Positions 36,045 to 44,153 of a stretch of DNA of 64,000 bases are shown piece by piece. The position numbers and the translations under genes were made by a program. The notes beneath the pieces are model-generated. The model ran no database searches and was not told the DNA's origin. It was given only the letters and a program-made list of their open reading frames with translations. The DNA is from Faeciplasma sp900553675 (GTDB taxonomy: Bacteria > Bacillota > Clostridia > Oscillospirales > Ruminococcaceae): NCBI GenBank assembly GCA_958428235.1, contig CAUAFG010000007.1, positions 1 to 64,000 of the forward strand, written 5' to 3'. The stretch's first letter is position 1, and every line of letters begins with the position of its first letter.

Positions 36045-37769
36045 ATGAAATGTAAAAAACAGCTTTTAGCCGGAATAGTGGCTCTTGTTGCCGCTGTTTC
36101 TGCTCCGGTGCAGGCATATGCCGATACCGGCAACAGCATAACCGTCAACCCCGAAAAGACGGTCTGCGAGATATCGCCGTACATCTACGGCATAAACAGC
36201 GGTGCTGACACAACCAAGGTAACGGCAAAATCCTACCGGATAGGCGGCAACAGATTGACTGCCTATAACTGGGAGAACAATGTTTCAAACGCCGGCTCGG
36301 ACTGGCACCACACATCGGATATGTACTTGGTCAACAACGTGGATGAAAAGCTTAAGACAGCTCCAGGCGGAGTGGCCTTGGACGCCGCAGAAACCATCTC
36401 CGAAAGCAAGATTCCGTACGGACTTTTAACTCTGCAAATGCTGGGATACGTCTCTTCAGAAAAGCAGGGAGAGGTCAGCGAGAAGAACGCCGCGCCCTCA
36501 AGCTGGTGGTGCAAGGTTGAAAACCGCAAGGGCAGCGAATTCTCGATGACTCCCGACCTGACCGACGGCGTGGTTTATACCGACGAATACCTGAAGTATC
36601 TCTTTAAAAAGCTGGGCAAATCAGACGGCAAAAAGGGCTTTAAAGGCTATGCTCTCGACAATGAGCCCGTGCTGTGGATGCACACTCACAGCCGCATACA
36701 GGCTGAACCGCTCAACTGCACAGAGCTTATAGAAAAAAGCGTCGACCTTGCCTCGGTAGTAAAGGATATGGACGAGGGCGCAGACGTTTTCGGTCCGGCG
36801 CTTTACGGATATTCTGCATTCAACAACTTCACCGACACTCCGGACTGGAAAAAGATAAAGTCCGACAACGGCTATCGCTGGTTTTTCGACTATTATCTTG
36901 ATTCCATGAAAAAAGCAGAGGATGAACAGGGCAGACGACTTTTAGACGTTTTAGACCTTCACTTCTACACCGAGGCAAAGGGCGTCTGCGGTGAGCGCTC
37001 CTGCAATCATTACGACAACGACGGCTGCATTCAGGCAAGGCTGGACAGTGTGCGCTCGCTTTTTGAAGAAGGCTATCGCGAAAACAGCTGGATTGTTGAC
37101 ACCGGCGCAGAGTTCTTCCCGCTGCTGCCGAACGTTGAGCAGTCGATTTCGCAGTACTATCCCGGAACCAAATTGGCGTTTACCGAATACAACTTCGACG
37201 GCGGAGATCACATTTCTGGAGCGGTTGCACAGGCGGATACACTGGGAATTTTCGCGGAGCACGGCGTTTATTTTGCAAGCATATGGGCGTTTGACAACTG
37301 CGATTATCAGTTCAGCGCGATAAATATGTTCACAAATTACGACGGCAAGGGCAGCGGCTTCGGAGATACTCTTGTTGAAAGCCAGAGCTTTGACAGAAAC
37401 GCAGTGTCGGTCTACTCGGCAATCGACTCTAAGGACAGCGGCAAGCTCAGGATTATCGCCATCAACAAATCGATTCACGATTCTACACCGGTCAGCATTT
37501 CAATCGCCGGCGAAAAGGAGTACACCTCCGCAAAGGTATACTCGCTTTACGGCGACACCCCCGAAATCCGCAGGCTGGAGGATATTCCGCAGATAACAGG
37601 CAACAGCTTTGAATATCAGCTTGAGCCGCTTTCCGTAACCGAATTTGAGATTGAAATAAAGGGCGGAGGCAGGCAGCTATCCACCGCCGCAGTGTGCGCA
37701 GGGGCGGCAGTACTGGCACTGCTGATTGCAGCAATAGCAGTTGCGGCAGTAAAACACAGAAAGAAATAA
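36045..37769 (+). CDS. Surface-anchored GH44-like endo-glycanase
   Basis: 574 aa. Signal peptide (about 1-27, ending AYA-DT), then a GH44-type barrel. Acid/base Glu is in YALDNEPVLWMHTH and nucleophile Glu in AFTEYNFDGG. A beta domain follows, then a C-terminal membrane segment (about 546-568) and a KHRKK stop-transfer tail. GH44 enzymes cut cellulose, xyloglucan or mannan chains internally. The C-terminal anchor keeps it on the outer face of the membrane instead of in a cellulosome or the medium. Strong terminator follows. Confidence 0.87.
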   Translation: MKCKKQLLAGIVALVAAVSAPVQAYADTGNSITVNPEKTVCEISPYIYGINSGADTTKVTAKSYRIGGNRLTAYNWENNVSNAGSDWHHTSDMYLVNNVDEKLKTAPGGVALDAAETISESKIPYGLLTLQMLGYVSSEKQGEVSEKNAAPSSWWCKVENRKGSEFSMTPDLTDGVVYTDEYLKYLFKKLGKSDGKKGFKGYALDNEPVLWMHTHSRIQAEPLNCTELIEKSVDLASVVKDMDEGADVFGPALYGYSAFNNFTDTPDWKKIKSDNGYRWFFDYYLDSMKKAEDEQGRRLLDVLDLHFYTEAKGVCGERSCNHYDNDGCIQARLDSVRSLFEEGYRENSWIVDTGAEFFPLLPNVEQSISQYYPGTKLAFTEYNFDGGDHISGAVAQADTLGIFAEHGVYFASIWAFDNCDYQFSAINMFTNYDGKGSGFGDTLVESQSFDRNAVSVYSAIDSKDSGKLRIIAINKSIHDSTPVSISIAGEKEYTSAKVYSLYGDTPEIRRLEDIPQITGNSFEYQLEPLSVTEFEIEIKGGGRQLSTAAVCAGAAVLALLIAAIAVAAVKHRKK

Positions 37770-37779
37770 GATGAAACAA

Positions 37780-37823
37780 ACCCGCTCTCAGCAGGAAAAT
37801 CCGATTGAGAGCGGGTATTTTTT
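37780..37823 (+). terminator. Terminator of the GH44 gene
   Basis: Perfect 11-bp stem ACCCGCTCTCA / TGAGAGCGGGT, then ATTTTTT. Confidence 0.85.
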
Positions 37824-37842
37824 GCGGTCACCGACCGTTCTT

Positions 37843-38145
37843 TTATCTGCACTTTGCGCAATACCGTCCCGATTTAATCGGCGCGCCACACTTTTCGCAG
37901 TATACTCTTATCGGGGATTCATCCGGAAAGCTCAGCACTGCCTCCCTTGCCCATTTTCTGATATCGTTTGCAGATACTCCGCAAGCGTTGGAAACCTCCT
38001 CAATTTTAGCGGCGGGATGCTCTGCAATATAGCCTTTTACCTTGCCAAGCAGCTCATCCTGCTTTTTCAGACAGTCGGGGCAGACGCTTTTTCCCCCAAC
38101 GCTGTTAAACAAACGACCGCAGACCTTGCAATTTTTTACATCCAT
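37843..38145 (-). CDS. YvyF-like zinc-ribbon/HTH protein
   Basis: 100 aa: N-terminal CKVCGRLF..CPDC zinc site, a helix-turn-helix-like middle (AKIEEVSNACGVSANDIRKWAREA) and a C-terminal YCEKCGAPIKSGRYCAKC ribbon. This order matches the family called flagellar operon protein YvyF. No flagellar gene is in the window, so the name describes family only. It follows rpsR on the same strand, beyond a terminator. Confidence 0.8.
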   Translation of the reverse strand: MDVKNCKVCGRLFNSVGGKSVCPDCLKKQDELLGKVKGYIAEHPAAKIEEVSNACGVSANDIRKWAREAVLSFPDESPIRVYCEKCGAPIKSGRYCAKCR

Positions 38146-38167
38146 AATAGTCTCTCGCTTTCAAAGA

Positions 38168-38201
38168 AAATAAAAAGGGCGCCCATTATTTCGGACACCC
38201 T
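38168..38201 (-). terminator. Terminator of the rpsF-ssb-rpsR operon
   Basis: Minus strand AGGGTGTCC pairs with GGGCGCCCT (G-U pairs allowed), followed by TTTTTATTTT. Confidence 0.75.
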
Positions 38202-38225
38202 AAAGTTTGCATTACTGACAATAAA

Positions 38226-38474
38226 TCAATCTGCTGAATACGGCAGAAGAGCTACAAATCTTGCTCTCTTAACAGCCTTGGTAAGCTCTCTCTGATGATA
38301 TGCACAGGTACCTGTAACACGTCTGGGAAGAATCTTAGCTCTTTCGGTAAGGCACTTCTTAAGCTTAGCAGTGTCCTTGTAGTCAATAGTTTCTGCTCTG
38401 TCAGCGCAGAACATGCAGACCTTTTTGTGATGTCTCTTCATGGGTCTTGCATTGTTGGTCTTTTCCATAGCCAT
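38226..38474 (-). CDS. rpsR: 30S ribosomal protein S18
   Basis: 82 aa, normal length. RHHKKVCMFCADR, IDYKDTAKLKKCLTERAKILPRRVTGTCAYHQRELTKAVKRAR is the S18 core. The Cys set (CMFC, KKC, TGTC) marks a zinc-binding, C+ type paralogue. Binds beside S6 on the 30S platform. Start after AAAGGAGATAAATTACC. Last gene of the classic operon. Confidence 0.98.
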   Translation of the reverse strand: MAMEKTNNARPMKRHHKKVCMFCADRAETIDYKDTAKLKKCLTERAKILPRRVTGTCAYHQRELTKAVKRARFVALLPYSAD

Positions 38475-38520
38475 GGTAATTTATCTCCTTTCAAAGATTT
38501 TTGCATTCTCATTAGTGGGT

Positions 38521-39015
38521 TCAGAACGGAACTCCGTCGTCGCCGAGAATTTCTTCAAAATCGTCTAAATTCCCGATTGCGATGGGCTTCTGCGAAGGCT
38601 CGTTATACTCGGGCTGCGAAGCCTGTCTGGGAGCAGAGCTTTGATTTGAATAGCTGTTTGAATAACCGCTTGAATAGCCGGAATTTCCACCCTGCTTAGG
38701 CTCGCCGGTGAAGGAAACGCTGTCGACATAAACCTCGGTGACATAATGCTTGGTGCCGTTTTTGTCGTCGTAGGTTCTTGTTCTTAAATTACCCTCAAGA
38801 GCAATCATTCTGCCCTTGCCGAAGTACTTTGAAATGAACTCCGCCTGCTGACGCCACGCAACGCAGTTGATGAAATCAGTCTGTCTTTCTTCGCCCTGCT
38901 TTGCGTAACTGCGGTCTACCGCAACAGTAAAGCTTAATACCGATGTTCCGCCGGTGGTCTGCTTTAATTCGAGATCCTGTGTTATTCTTCCCATCAAAAT
39001 TACTCTGTTCAACAT
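38521..39015 (-). CDS. ssb: Single-stranded DNA-binding protein
   Basis: 164 aa: OB fold (about 1-108, MLNRVILMGRITQDLELK, TDFINCVAWRQQAEF), a disordered Ser/Asn/Tyr-rich linker and the acidic interaction tip DDFEEILGDDGVPF. Replication, repair and recombination. Between rpsF and rpsR as in most Bacillota. Confidence 0.98.
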   Translation of the reverse strand: MLNRVILMGRITQDLELKQTTGGTSVLSFTVAVDRSYAKQGEERQTDFINCVAWRQQAEFISKYFGKGRMIALEGNLRTRTYDDKNGTKHYVTEVYVDSVSFTGEPKQGGNSGYSSGYSNSYSNQSSAPRQASQPEYNEPSQKPIAIGNLDDFEEILGDDGVPF

Positions 39016-39061
39016 TTCGTCCGTTCTCCCTTCGTTGGTTAAGTCTTAAGCTCTTTCCCGA

Positions 39062-39352
39062 TTACTTGTTGATAACGATTGAGCGAAGCACGCCGTCGGT
39101 GATGTTAAGAACACGGCTGAGCTCTGCGGGGAAATCGGGCTTAGACTCGAAGGTATAGATAACATAGTAGCCCTCGGACTCATAGTTGATGTCGTAAGCC
39201 AGCTTGCGCTTGCCCCACTCGTCAACCTCGGTCAAAGTAGCGTTAGCCTCGATCATTTCCTTGAACTTTGCAACCAATTCAGCAACAGCCTCGTCGCCTG
39301 CTTTCGTTGAGAATACTACCATAGACTCATAGTTTCCTGTGATTTTTGCCAT
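39062..39352 (-). CDS. rpsF: 30S ribosomal protein S6
   Basis: 96 aa. NYESMVVFSTKAGDEAVAELV, DEWGKRKLAYDINYESEGYYVIYTFES and the C-terminal RVLNITDGVLRSIVI are S6 landmarks. The frame opens at 39385, but the ATG at 39352 follows AGAAGGAGGTGCTTTTA, a near-perfect ribosome site. I looked for the S6:S18 autoregulatory leader and could not confirm it. Confidence 0.98.
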   Translation of the reverse strand: MAKITGNYESMVVFSTKAGDEAVAELVAKFKEMIEANATLTEVDEWGKRKLAYDINYESEGYYVIYTFESKPDFPAELSRVLNITDGVLRSIVINK

Positions 39353-39412
39353 TAAAAGCACCTCCTTCTGGATTTCATCTACCATCCATAGATAGACAAG
39401 GATAACAGATAG

Positions 39413-39450
39413 ATTATAACAAATCCCGCCCGAAATGTCAAGCGGGATTT
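39413..39450 (-). promoter_or_regulatory. Promoter of rpsF-ssb-rpsR, lodged in a hairpin
   Basis: Minus strand TTGACA (39441-39436), 17-nt spacer, TATAAT (39418-39413): full consensus. A perfect 9-bp stem AAATCCCGC / GCGGGATTT (39421-39450) encloses the -35 box. It may also end transcripts from the gene at 39508. Confidence 0.85.
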
Positions 39451-39507
39451 TTGATTTTTTAGATTTTTTCGATATATTTTCGGAATTTTACGTCCGCGCG
39501 TCCATTA

Positions 39508-40485
39508 TCACTTCGCTCCAAAGGCGACATAAGCTATCACGCAGAGAATTGCAGCATCGGCAATAAGCTGAACCGCAAGCGCGGCTATAACGTTTATCCA
39601 CGACGTTCCGCCGGCAGAGGCAATCGCGGAATTGCGCGAGCCTTCCTCTAAAACGGTTGTCTTTATCCTTCCAAGGTCCTTTTTAGCCTTTCTGTAATAA
39701 AGCCTGTTTGCGAAAAGTCCGCAGGCAATGCTGATACCGTAGGAAAGGAAGTAGGTAACATTATAAAGGCTTAAATACCACTGCTGCTCTAAAATCGAGG
39801 GCACGGCGTTGCCGCTGTAGGTGTAAACCAGATAAATCGCATATGGAATCGACAGAAGAATCTTGGTGACAAGCATCACAATCCCCTCCGGAATCATCTT
39901 TCTGTAGAAGAAATAGAACTCCGGAAAAAGCATTGCGCTGAAATTCATTGAAACGTTGCTGTTTTTTGAGAATCTTAAAAACTTGGGGATATAGTAATAG
40001 AAGCTCTTACCTACATATTTGGTATACTCCCCCACCGTGTTGCCGTCAACGTCGGTTTCCTTGTTGATCGGGCGGATATCGATAAACGGCATTCCGCCGT
40101 AACCTCCGAAGCCACGACTTTCTGCCTCATCGTCCTGCTTTATGCGCTGATAGATGGTTCCTGCCGCCTTTTCCATGTTGACCGGCGCTCCGCACTGCTT
40201 GCAGAAGGCACTTTCGGAGTCGTTCTCGGCGCCGCAGTTTTTGCAGGCGACTGTTGTGTGAACAGTGGATTCACCCGCGGCAGAGTCCTCCGAGCCTGCG
40301 TTTAAAACAACCTCAGGCTGCCAGCTCTCGCCGGATTCGTGAAGCGCGGTGTTGATGCACTTTCCCTCATTTTTATAGCACTCTTTATGATACGGCGAAC
40401 CGCATTCGGGGCACACGACAATATCATCGCGTTCGGTAAGAATACTTCTGCACGAGGTACACGGCTGCCCAATAAACTTTGACAT
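39508..40485 (-). CDS. RING-like/zinc-ribbon membrane protein
   Basis: 325 aa. N-terminal PCTSCRSIL...VCPECGSPYHKECYKNEGKC is a RING/PHD-like zinc fold of the kind found in Clostridia; a second ribbon CKNCGAENDSESAFCKQCG lies near residue 85. Then DUF2628-like sequence (YVGKSFYYYIPKFLRF...FFPEFYFFYRKM-like) leads into about three membrane segments. Function unknown; probably cytoplasmic zinc domains tethered to the membrane. No enzyme motif seen. Confidence 0.78.
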   Translation of the reverse strand: MSKFIGQPCTSCRSILTERDDIVVCPECGSPYHKECYKNEGKCINTALHESGESWQPEVVLNAGSEDSAAGESTVHTTVACKNCGAENDSESAFCKQCGAPVNMEKAAGTIYQRIKQDDEAESRGFGGYGGMPFIDIRPINKETDVDGNTVGEYTKYVGKSFYYYIPKFLRFSKNSNVSMNFSAMLFPEFYFFYRKMIPEGIVMLVTKILLSIPYAIYLVYTYSGNAVPSILEQQWYLSLYNVTYFLSYGISIACGLFANRLYYRKAKKDLGRIKTTVLEEGSRNSAIASAGGTSWINVIAALAVQLIADAAILCVIAYVAFGAK

Positions 40486-40672
40486 ATATTAGCTCCTTAA
40501 AATTCAGTAAGATATTAAATAGTACCCTGCTGAAAATGAAATTATTACATTATAAGTATAGCACATTTTTCCGACAATGCAAATGAAATTTCAAAATTTC
40601 ATTGTGTTTTCACCCAAAATGCAAATTTTACGCGATACAACCGTGCCACCGCAAAAAATCAGCAAAAAGGTC

Positions 40673-40701
40673 TTGACTTTTTCACCGAGATGTGATAATA
40701 T
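40673..40701 (+). promoter_or_regulatory. Promoter of tRNA-Arg
   Basis: TTGACT (40673-40678), 17-nt spacer, TAATAT (40696-40701). Confidence 0.75.
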
Positions 40702-40716
40702 ACTTAATTGTGGAAT

Positions 40717-40792
40717 GCGCCTGTAGCTCAGTGGATAGAGTGCCCGGCTACGAACCGGTAGGTCGTGAGTTCGAATCTCCCCAGGCGCGCCA
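40717..40792 (+). tRNA. tRNA-Arg (anticodon ACG)
   Basis: 76 nt with encoded CCA. Acceptor GCGCCTG / CAGGCGC, D-arm GCTC-AGTGGATA-GAGT, anticodon stem CCGGC with loop CTACGAA (ACG, wobble A read as inosine, so it needs TadA), T-arm with GTTCGAATC. Flanked by its own promoter and terminator. Confidence 0.97.
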
Positions 40793-40828
40793 AAAAGAAA
40801 AGCCGCCGGCAAGGTGGCTTTTCTTTTT
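40792..40828 (+). terminator. Terminator of tRNA-Arg
   Basis: 13-bp stem AAAAAGAAAAGCC / GGCTTTTCTTTTT; the stem begins at the last base of the tRNA CCA end. Confidence 0.85.
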
Positions 40829-40985
40829 GTACTTTTATCTCTTATCTTTTCTCTCTTCTCTCTTATCTTCTATGATATAGCGGCTTTTCCAGATAAAAGA
40901 TAAGAGAGAAAAGTGAAAAGTGGAGGAATCGGCTTCGCCGATGGATTTTGTATGCGGCTTCGCCGCTGAGATTGATGCTGTCACT
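40829..40985. repeat. CT-rich imperfect palindrome and short hairpins
   Basis: 40831-40917 folds on itself through AGATAAGAGAGAAAAG and the complementary CTTTTCTCTC/TTATCT words. Two small hairpins follow: ATCGGC-TTC-GCCGAT (about 40929) and GCGGC-TTC-GCCGC. No gene between the tRNA and 41009. Confidence 0.5.
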
Positions 40986-41008
40986 TAATATCGCAAAGGA
41001 GAATTAAA

Positions 41009-41401
41009 ATGACATACATATTCAATAAACCCGTTTCTGTAAAAGCTCTGGCAGATTTGCGCGAATCGGTCGGATGGAACAGAATGGAGAGCGAGTACAA
41101 GAATCCTTTGCTTACTTCTTACTATCATATTGCAGTTTACGAAAAAGAAGCGCTCATCGGATATATTGACTGCGTATCAAACGGTGTTACCGACGCGTAT
41201 ATTCAGGACTTAATGGTTCGTCCCGATTATCAGGGCAGAGGAATCGGCACTGATCTGATGGAAAAAATGATTGATTATTTGAAGAATAAGCACATATATA
41301 TGATTTCTGTCGTTTTCGATGAAAGTCTGAAAGCTTTTTACAAAAAGTTTGGTTTTTATAATATGCTTTGCGGACAAATGGAAACGTATGATTGCGAATA
41401 A
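41009..41401 (+). CDS. GNAT-family N-acetyltransferase
   Basis: 130 aa, a complete GNAT fold. The acetyl-CoA loop is VRPDYQGRGIGTDLMEKM; the C-terminal FYKKFGFYNM strand follows. The acceptor is unknown. Start after AAAGGAGAATTAAA. Confidence 0.9.
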   Translation: MTYIFNKPVSVKALADLRESVGWNRMESEYKNPLLTSYYHIAVYEKEALIGYIDCVSNGVTDAYIQDLMVRPDYQGRGIGTDLMEKMIDYLKNKHIYMISVVFDESLKAFYKKFGFYNMLCGQMETYDCE

Positions 41402-41435
41402 AATAATGATAGTTCAGAGACCGATGGATTTAAAA

Positions 41436-41945
41436 TCAAAACAGCTCTTTGATAATCATATCCGCGCATTCAGCCGGACTGTACAAGCTTGTATCCACGT
41501 TCAAACTATACTTGATGTTTTTTGACATCAATTCGTACTGCTCATCCGACTGACTTTCATATCGATCTCCGCGAATAATATTTCTCTTCCTGCATATTTC
41601 CAATGGACAATATACTTCAACTAAATCAAGAGGATTATTTTTCAGTATTTCCATTAGTCTCAGATAATGAGGTGATATTTCATCTCTTTCCACCAATATT
41701 CCGTCGATAAGAACATTTTTGCCCATATCCGAGTAGAGCTTTGCAGTGTGGTACATCATAATAATAACTTCGCTGAGATATTTCCAATAGTTTTCACGCA
41801 AGTATTTTTCCCCAACCATCTCTTGAAACAAATCATTGGCAACAACATAAAAGAATATGTCATCACGCTCCTGAAGAGCTTCAACAATCGATGTTTTTCC
41901 TGAGCTTGTAACCCCGTTCAAAAAAATGATGCGTCCTTTATCCAC
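41436..41945 (-). CDS. Chloramphenicol phosphotransferase-like kinase
   Basis: 169 aa. P-loop near the start, FLNGVTSSGKTSIVEAL, then VLIDGILVERDE, VEVYCPLEICRKRNIIRGDR (lid-like Arg cluster). This matches the CPT-like P-loop family; only some members inactivate chloramphenicol, so the substrate is open. Convergent with the GNAT gene. Confidence 0.8.
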   Translation of the reverse strand: MDKGRIIFLNGVTSSGKTSIVEALQERDDIFFYVVANDLFQEMVGEKYLRENYWKYLSEVIIMMYHTAKLYSDMGKNVLIDGILVERDEISPHYLRLMEILKNNPLDLVEVYCPLEICRKRNIIRGDRYESQSDEQYELMSKNIKYSLNVDTSLYSPAECADMIIKELF

Positions 41946-42141
41946 TATACCACCTCATTATAATTCAACTGTCACTCTGATATGAAACGATTATACAACG
42001 CATTAACGAAAAAATCAACGCGGCATTTCTCATTGATTGTGTCAAAAATATTAAGCTTTTGTAAACTTTTAAGCATACAAGTAACGAAGCGTACCTTTTA
42101 TACGTCTATATAGATAGAACATATATGAAGGATGTGACGCT

Positions 42142-42369
42142 ATGATTAAAAAGGTGCTTGCCGTCTGCCGCGGGCATGAGATAACCGCGCAGTTTTTGGA
42201 CGAGGACGAATACAATATGTATTGCCAAAAGGTAATGCGCTCGAGTCTTGACATAGCGCTTACAAATCTTTCTCTTGACGAGATTATAGAGCTATGGCAA
42301 GCAAAAAACGGCGATTGCACAGATGAAATCGCCGAGAATGTCGGAGCTGTTAAATCTGCCGGTCGATGA
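42142..42369 (+). CDS. Small hypothetical protein
   Basis: 75 aa, not recognised. MIKKVLAVCRGHEITAQFLDEDEYNMYCQKVM followed by an acidic helix. A ribosome site (GAAGGATG) lies 9 nt upstream, and the composition is protein-like. The gap 42370-42699 after it holds palindromic element A copy 3 and a terminator-like hairpin. Confidence 0.5.
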   Translation: MIKKVLAVCRGHEITAQFLDEDEYNMYCQKVMRSSLDIALTNLSLDEIIELWQAKNGDCTDEIAENVGAVKSAGR

Positions 42370-42468
42370 GCGACCGACGGTGATGCCCGCATCGCCGCAC
42401 CAATTTTGCATTTGTATCAGCTTTCTATATGGATTATCTTATTTTAGCCCTTTTCGTACATATTTTTT

Positions 42469-42542
42469 ATACTTATTTCCCGTTAAAAAGTGTACAGAGG
42501 TTGCCAAAGCAAACCCTGTACACTTTTACAGGAAATTAGTAT
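42469..42542. repeat. Palindromic element family A, copy 3 (short form)
   Basis: 74 bp with the same ends as copy 2, ATACTTATTTCC and GGAAATTAGTAT, but a different inner stem (AAAAGTGTACAG / CTGTACACTTTT). It is followed at once by another stem GCCCCATCG / CGATGGGG (42545-42582), just as copy 1 is followed by a C-rich/G-rich stem. Confidence 0.75.
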
Positions 42543-42648
42543 TAGCCCCATCGAGCGACCGCCTAAAACCAGCACGATGGGGTAATATTTTTTGCGATAA
42601 TATATGATTCTCTGCCGCGACTATTGTATGAAATAATCCCGATAAAGC

Positions 42649-42698
42649 ATCCCCGCTCCGCAAGCCGGCAAATTACCTTGCAGAGCGGGATTTTTATT
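42649..42698 (+). terminator. Terminator-like hairpin
   Basis: ATCCCCGCTC / GAGCGGGAT (one bulge) followed by TTTTTATTTTC on the plus strand, just before the end of the convergent MFS gene. Confidence 0.5.
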
Positions 42699-42699
42699 T

Positions 42700-43991
42700 T
42701 CATTGCAAAGTATCACTCTCGCTCCATTTATATTTTCGCAATATCAGGTTGAATATCAGGCAGACAATCACCCCTGCAACGCCGATGATTGCAAAAAGCA
42801 TCGCCGCGCCCGCGCCTTTGGTCTCCCCGAAAATCGATACAAGCGGACTGCCCGCGGGCTGCGCCGCCATCAGCGGCTCAAAGACCTTGTCCACAAGCGC
42901 ACCTCCCAGCAAAAAGCCTATGGGATGGTGAAAAACTGCAAGGTATTGCGGCAGGAATACACTCTCCCCTGCATTTCAAGTGGGATACTGCTTCTGTAAA
43001 TAACGTCTAAATTAGCGTTCATAAGCGGTATGGCTATCCAGCCCAGAACCGCTCCTATGCACCAGACAAACGGTGTTTTTCCGAAGGCAAGCAGAAAGTT
43101 CTCGCTGCTCATCGACAAAAGCAGGGTGAGAGATATCACCTTTACCCGATTTTTCGGCGTGGGCAGAAAGGTTACTATCACACTTCCCGCAAGGGTTGCC
43201 AGTCCAACCGCAGTATTGATGATTCCTAACACAGTCTCGCCGCCGTTTGGCTTTGAAAGTATCATGGCTGGAAGCGCGGCGTCGTAAACCGAAGCCACTA
43301 AGTTTATACAGGCTAAGTAAAGTATCAGGGTGAGTATCAGCGGGTTTTTTCTCAACCATGCAAGACCCTGCTTGGCAGAATCAAACAGCCTTTCTCGGGC
43401 TTGCTTACTTCCCATGTCCTCGGGTATCTTTATTAAAAGAAGCAGAACCGCAAATGCAATCGCAAAGGTTACAAGGTCGAAGGCGATTACCGTGTCTATC
43501 CCGCCGAAGGCGAACAGTGCAGTTGCCAGAATCGGCGTTAATATCGAGTTGAGCGACTGCGAAAAGGAGCGCAGACCGCTGGTTTTCTGATAGTATTCCT
43601 TCGGGATCAGTATGGTAGCCGCAACCTCGCTTGCGGGCTGCTGGATGGTGTTCATCAGCCCGTTGAGGGCGTTTAATATGTAGAGGTGCCATGCGATCAG
43701 AGAGCCGGCTCGGATAAGCGCTAAGACCGCAACGGTGCTTGCGGCGGCAAGAAGGTCGCAGACAAGCATGGTAAGCTTTTTGTTCCATCGGTCGCTCAAT
43801 GCTCCCGCAAAGATGCTCATAACCACATATGGTGCGTATGAGCAGACAGATAAAAGCGCAGTTTCAAGCGCAGAGCCGTTTTTTAAGTACAGCCAGAGTA
43901 CCAGCGCATAGCTTGTCATGCCGCTTCCTAAAGCGGAAAGTGCCTGAGTACTCCAAAGCAGTAAGTAGGATTTTAATTGATATATTCTCAT
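42700..43991 (-). pseudogene. MFS transporter broken by a single-base deletion
   Basis: The first frame (42918-43991, 357 aa) has about ten membrane segments and MFS features (SDRWNKKLTMLVCD loop). It stops as ...QFFTIP-stop. The continuation is in another frame (42912-42700): LLGGALVDKVFEP..., the last two helices. Restoring one A (CCCATAGG to CCCAATAGG) yields ...FFTIPIGFLLGGALVDK, the normal MFS_3/macrolide-efflux-like ending. Either a recent pseudogene or a sequencing slip. Start ATG at 43991 after AAAGGAGC. Confidence 0.82.
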
Positions 43992-43995
43992 ATTT

Positions 43996-44111
43996 GACTT
44001 TGCTCCTTTAAAATTATTTTATTAATCTATAAAGCAAAGTCCGAGGACTTGGGTTATCCTCCATGCAACGTCCTCAAACCTTGCACGGAGCTGATACAAT
44101 GCAGAGTATCA
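43996..44111 (-). promoter_or_regulatory. Structured leader of the MFS gene
   Basis: In transcript order: hairpin TGATAC/GTATCA (44111-44092), stem GAGGAC/GTCCTC (44075-44043), then GACTTTGCT..., whose complement brackets the ribosome site. AGCAAAGTC (44041-44033 on the plus strand) and GACTTTGCT (43996-44004) pair exactly (9 bp). The last stem would close around the AAAGGAG site. No known riboswitch class recognised. Confidence 0.5.
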
Positions 44112-44153
44112 AGCCTGACACCTCCAATAAATTCTATGATTTCTGAATAATCC

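Noticed and set aside
39353..39412. S6:S18 autoregulatory leader
   Set aside because: The expected leader structure was not evident in the short sequence before rpsF.
40591..40880. Reading frames on both strands across the tRNA-Arg
   Set aside because: They are translations of the tRNA and its terminator (the well-known spurious peptides such as GEIRTHDLPVRSRA), not genes.
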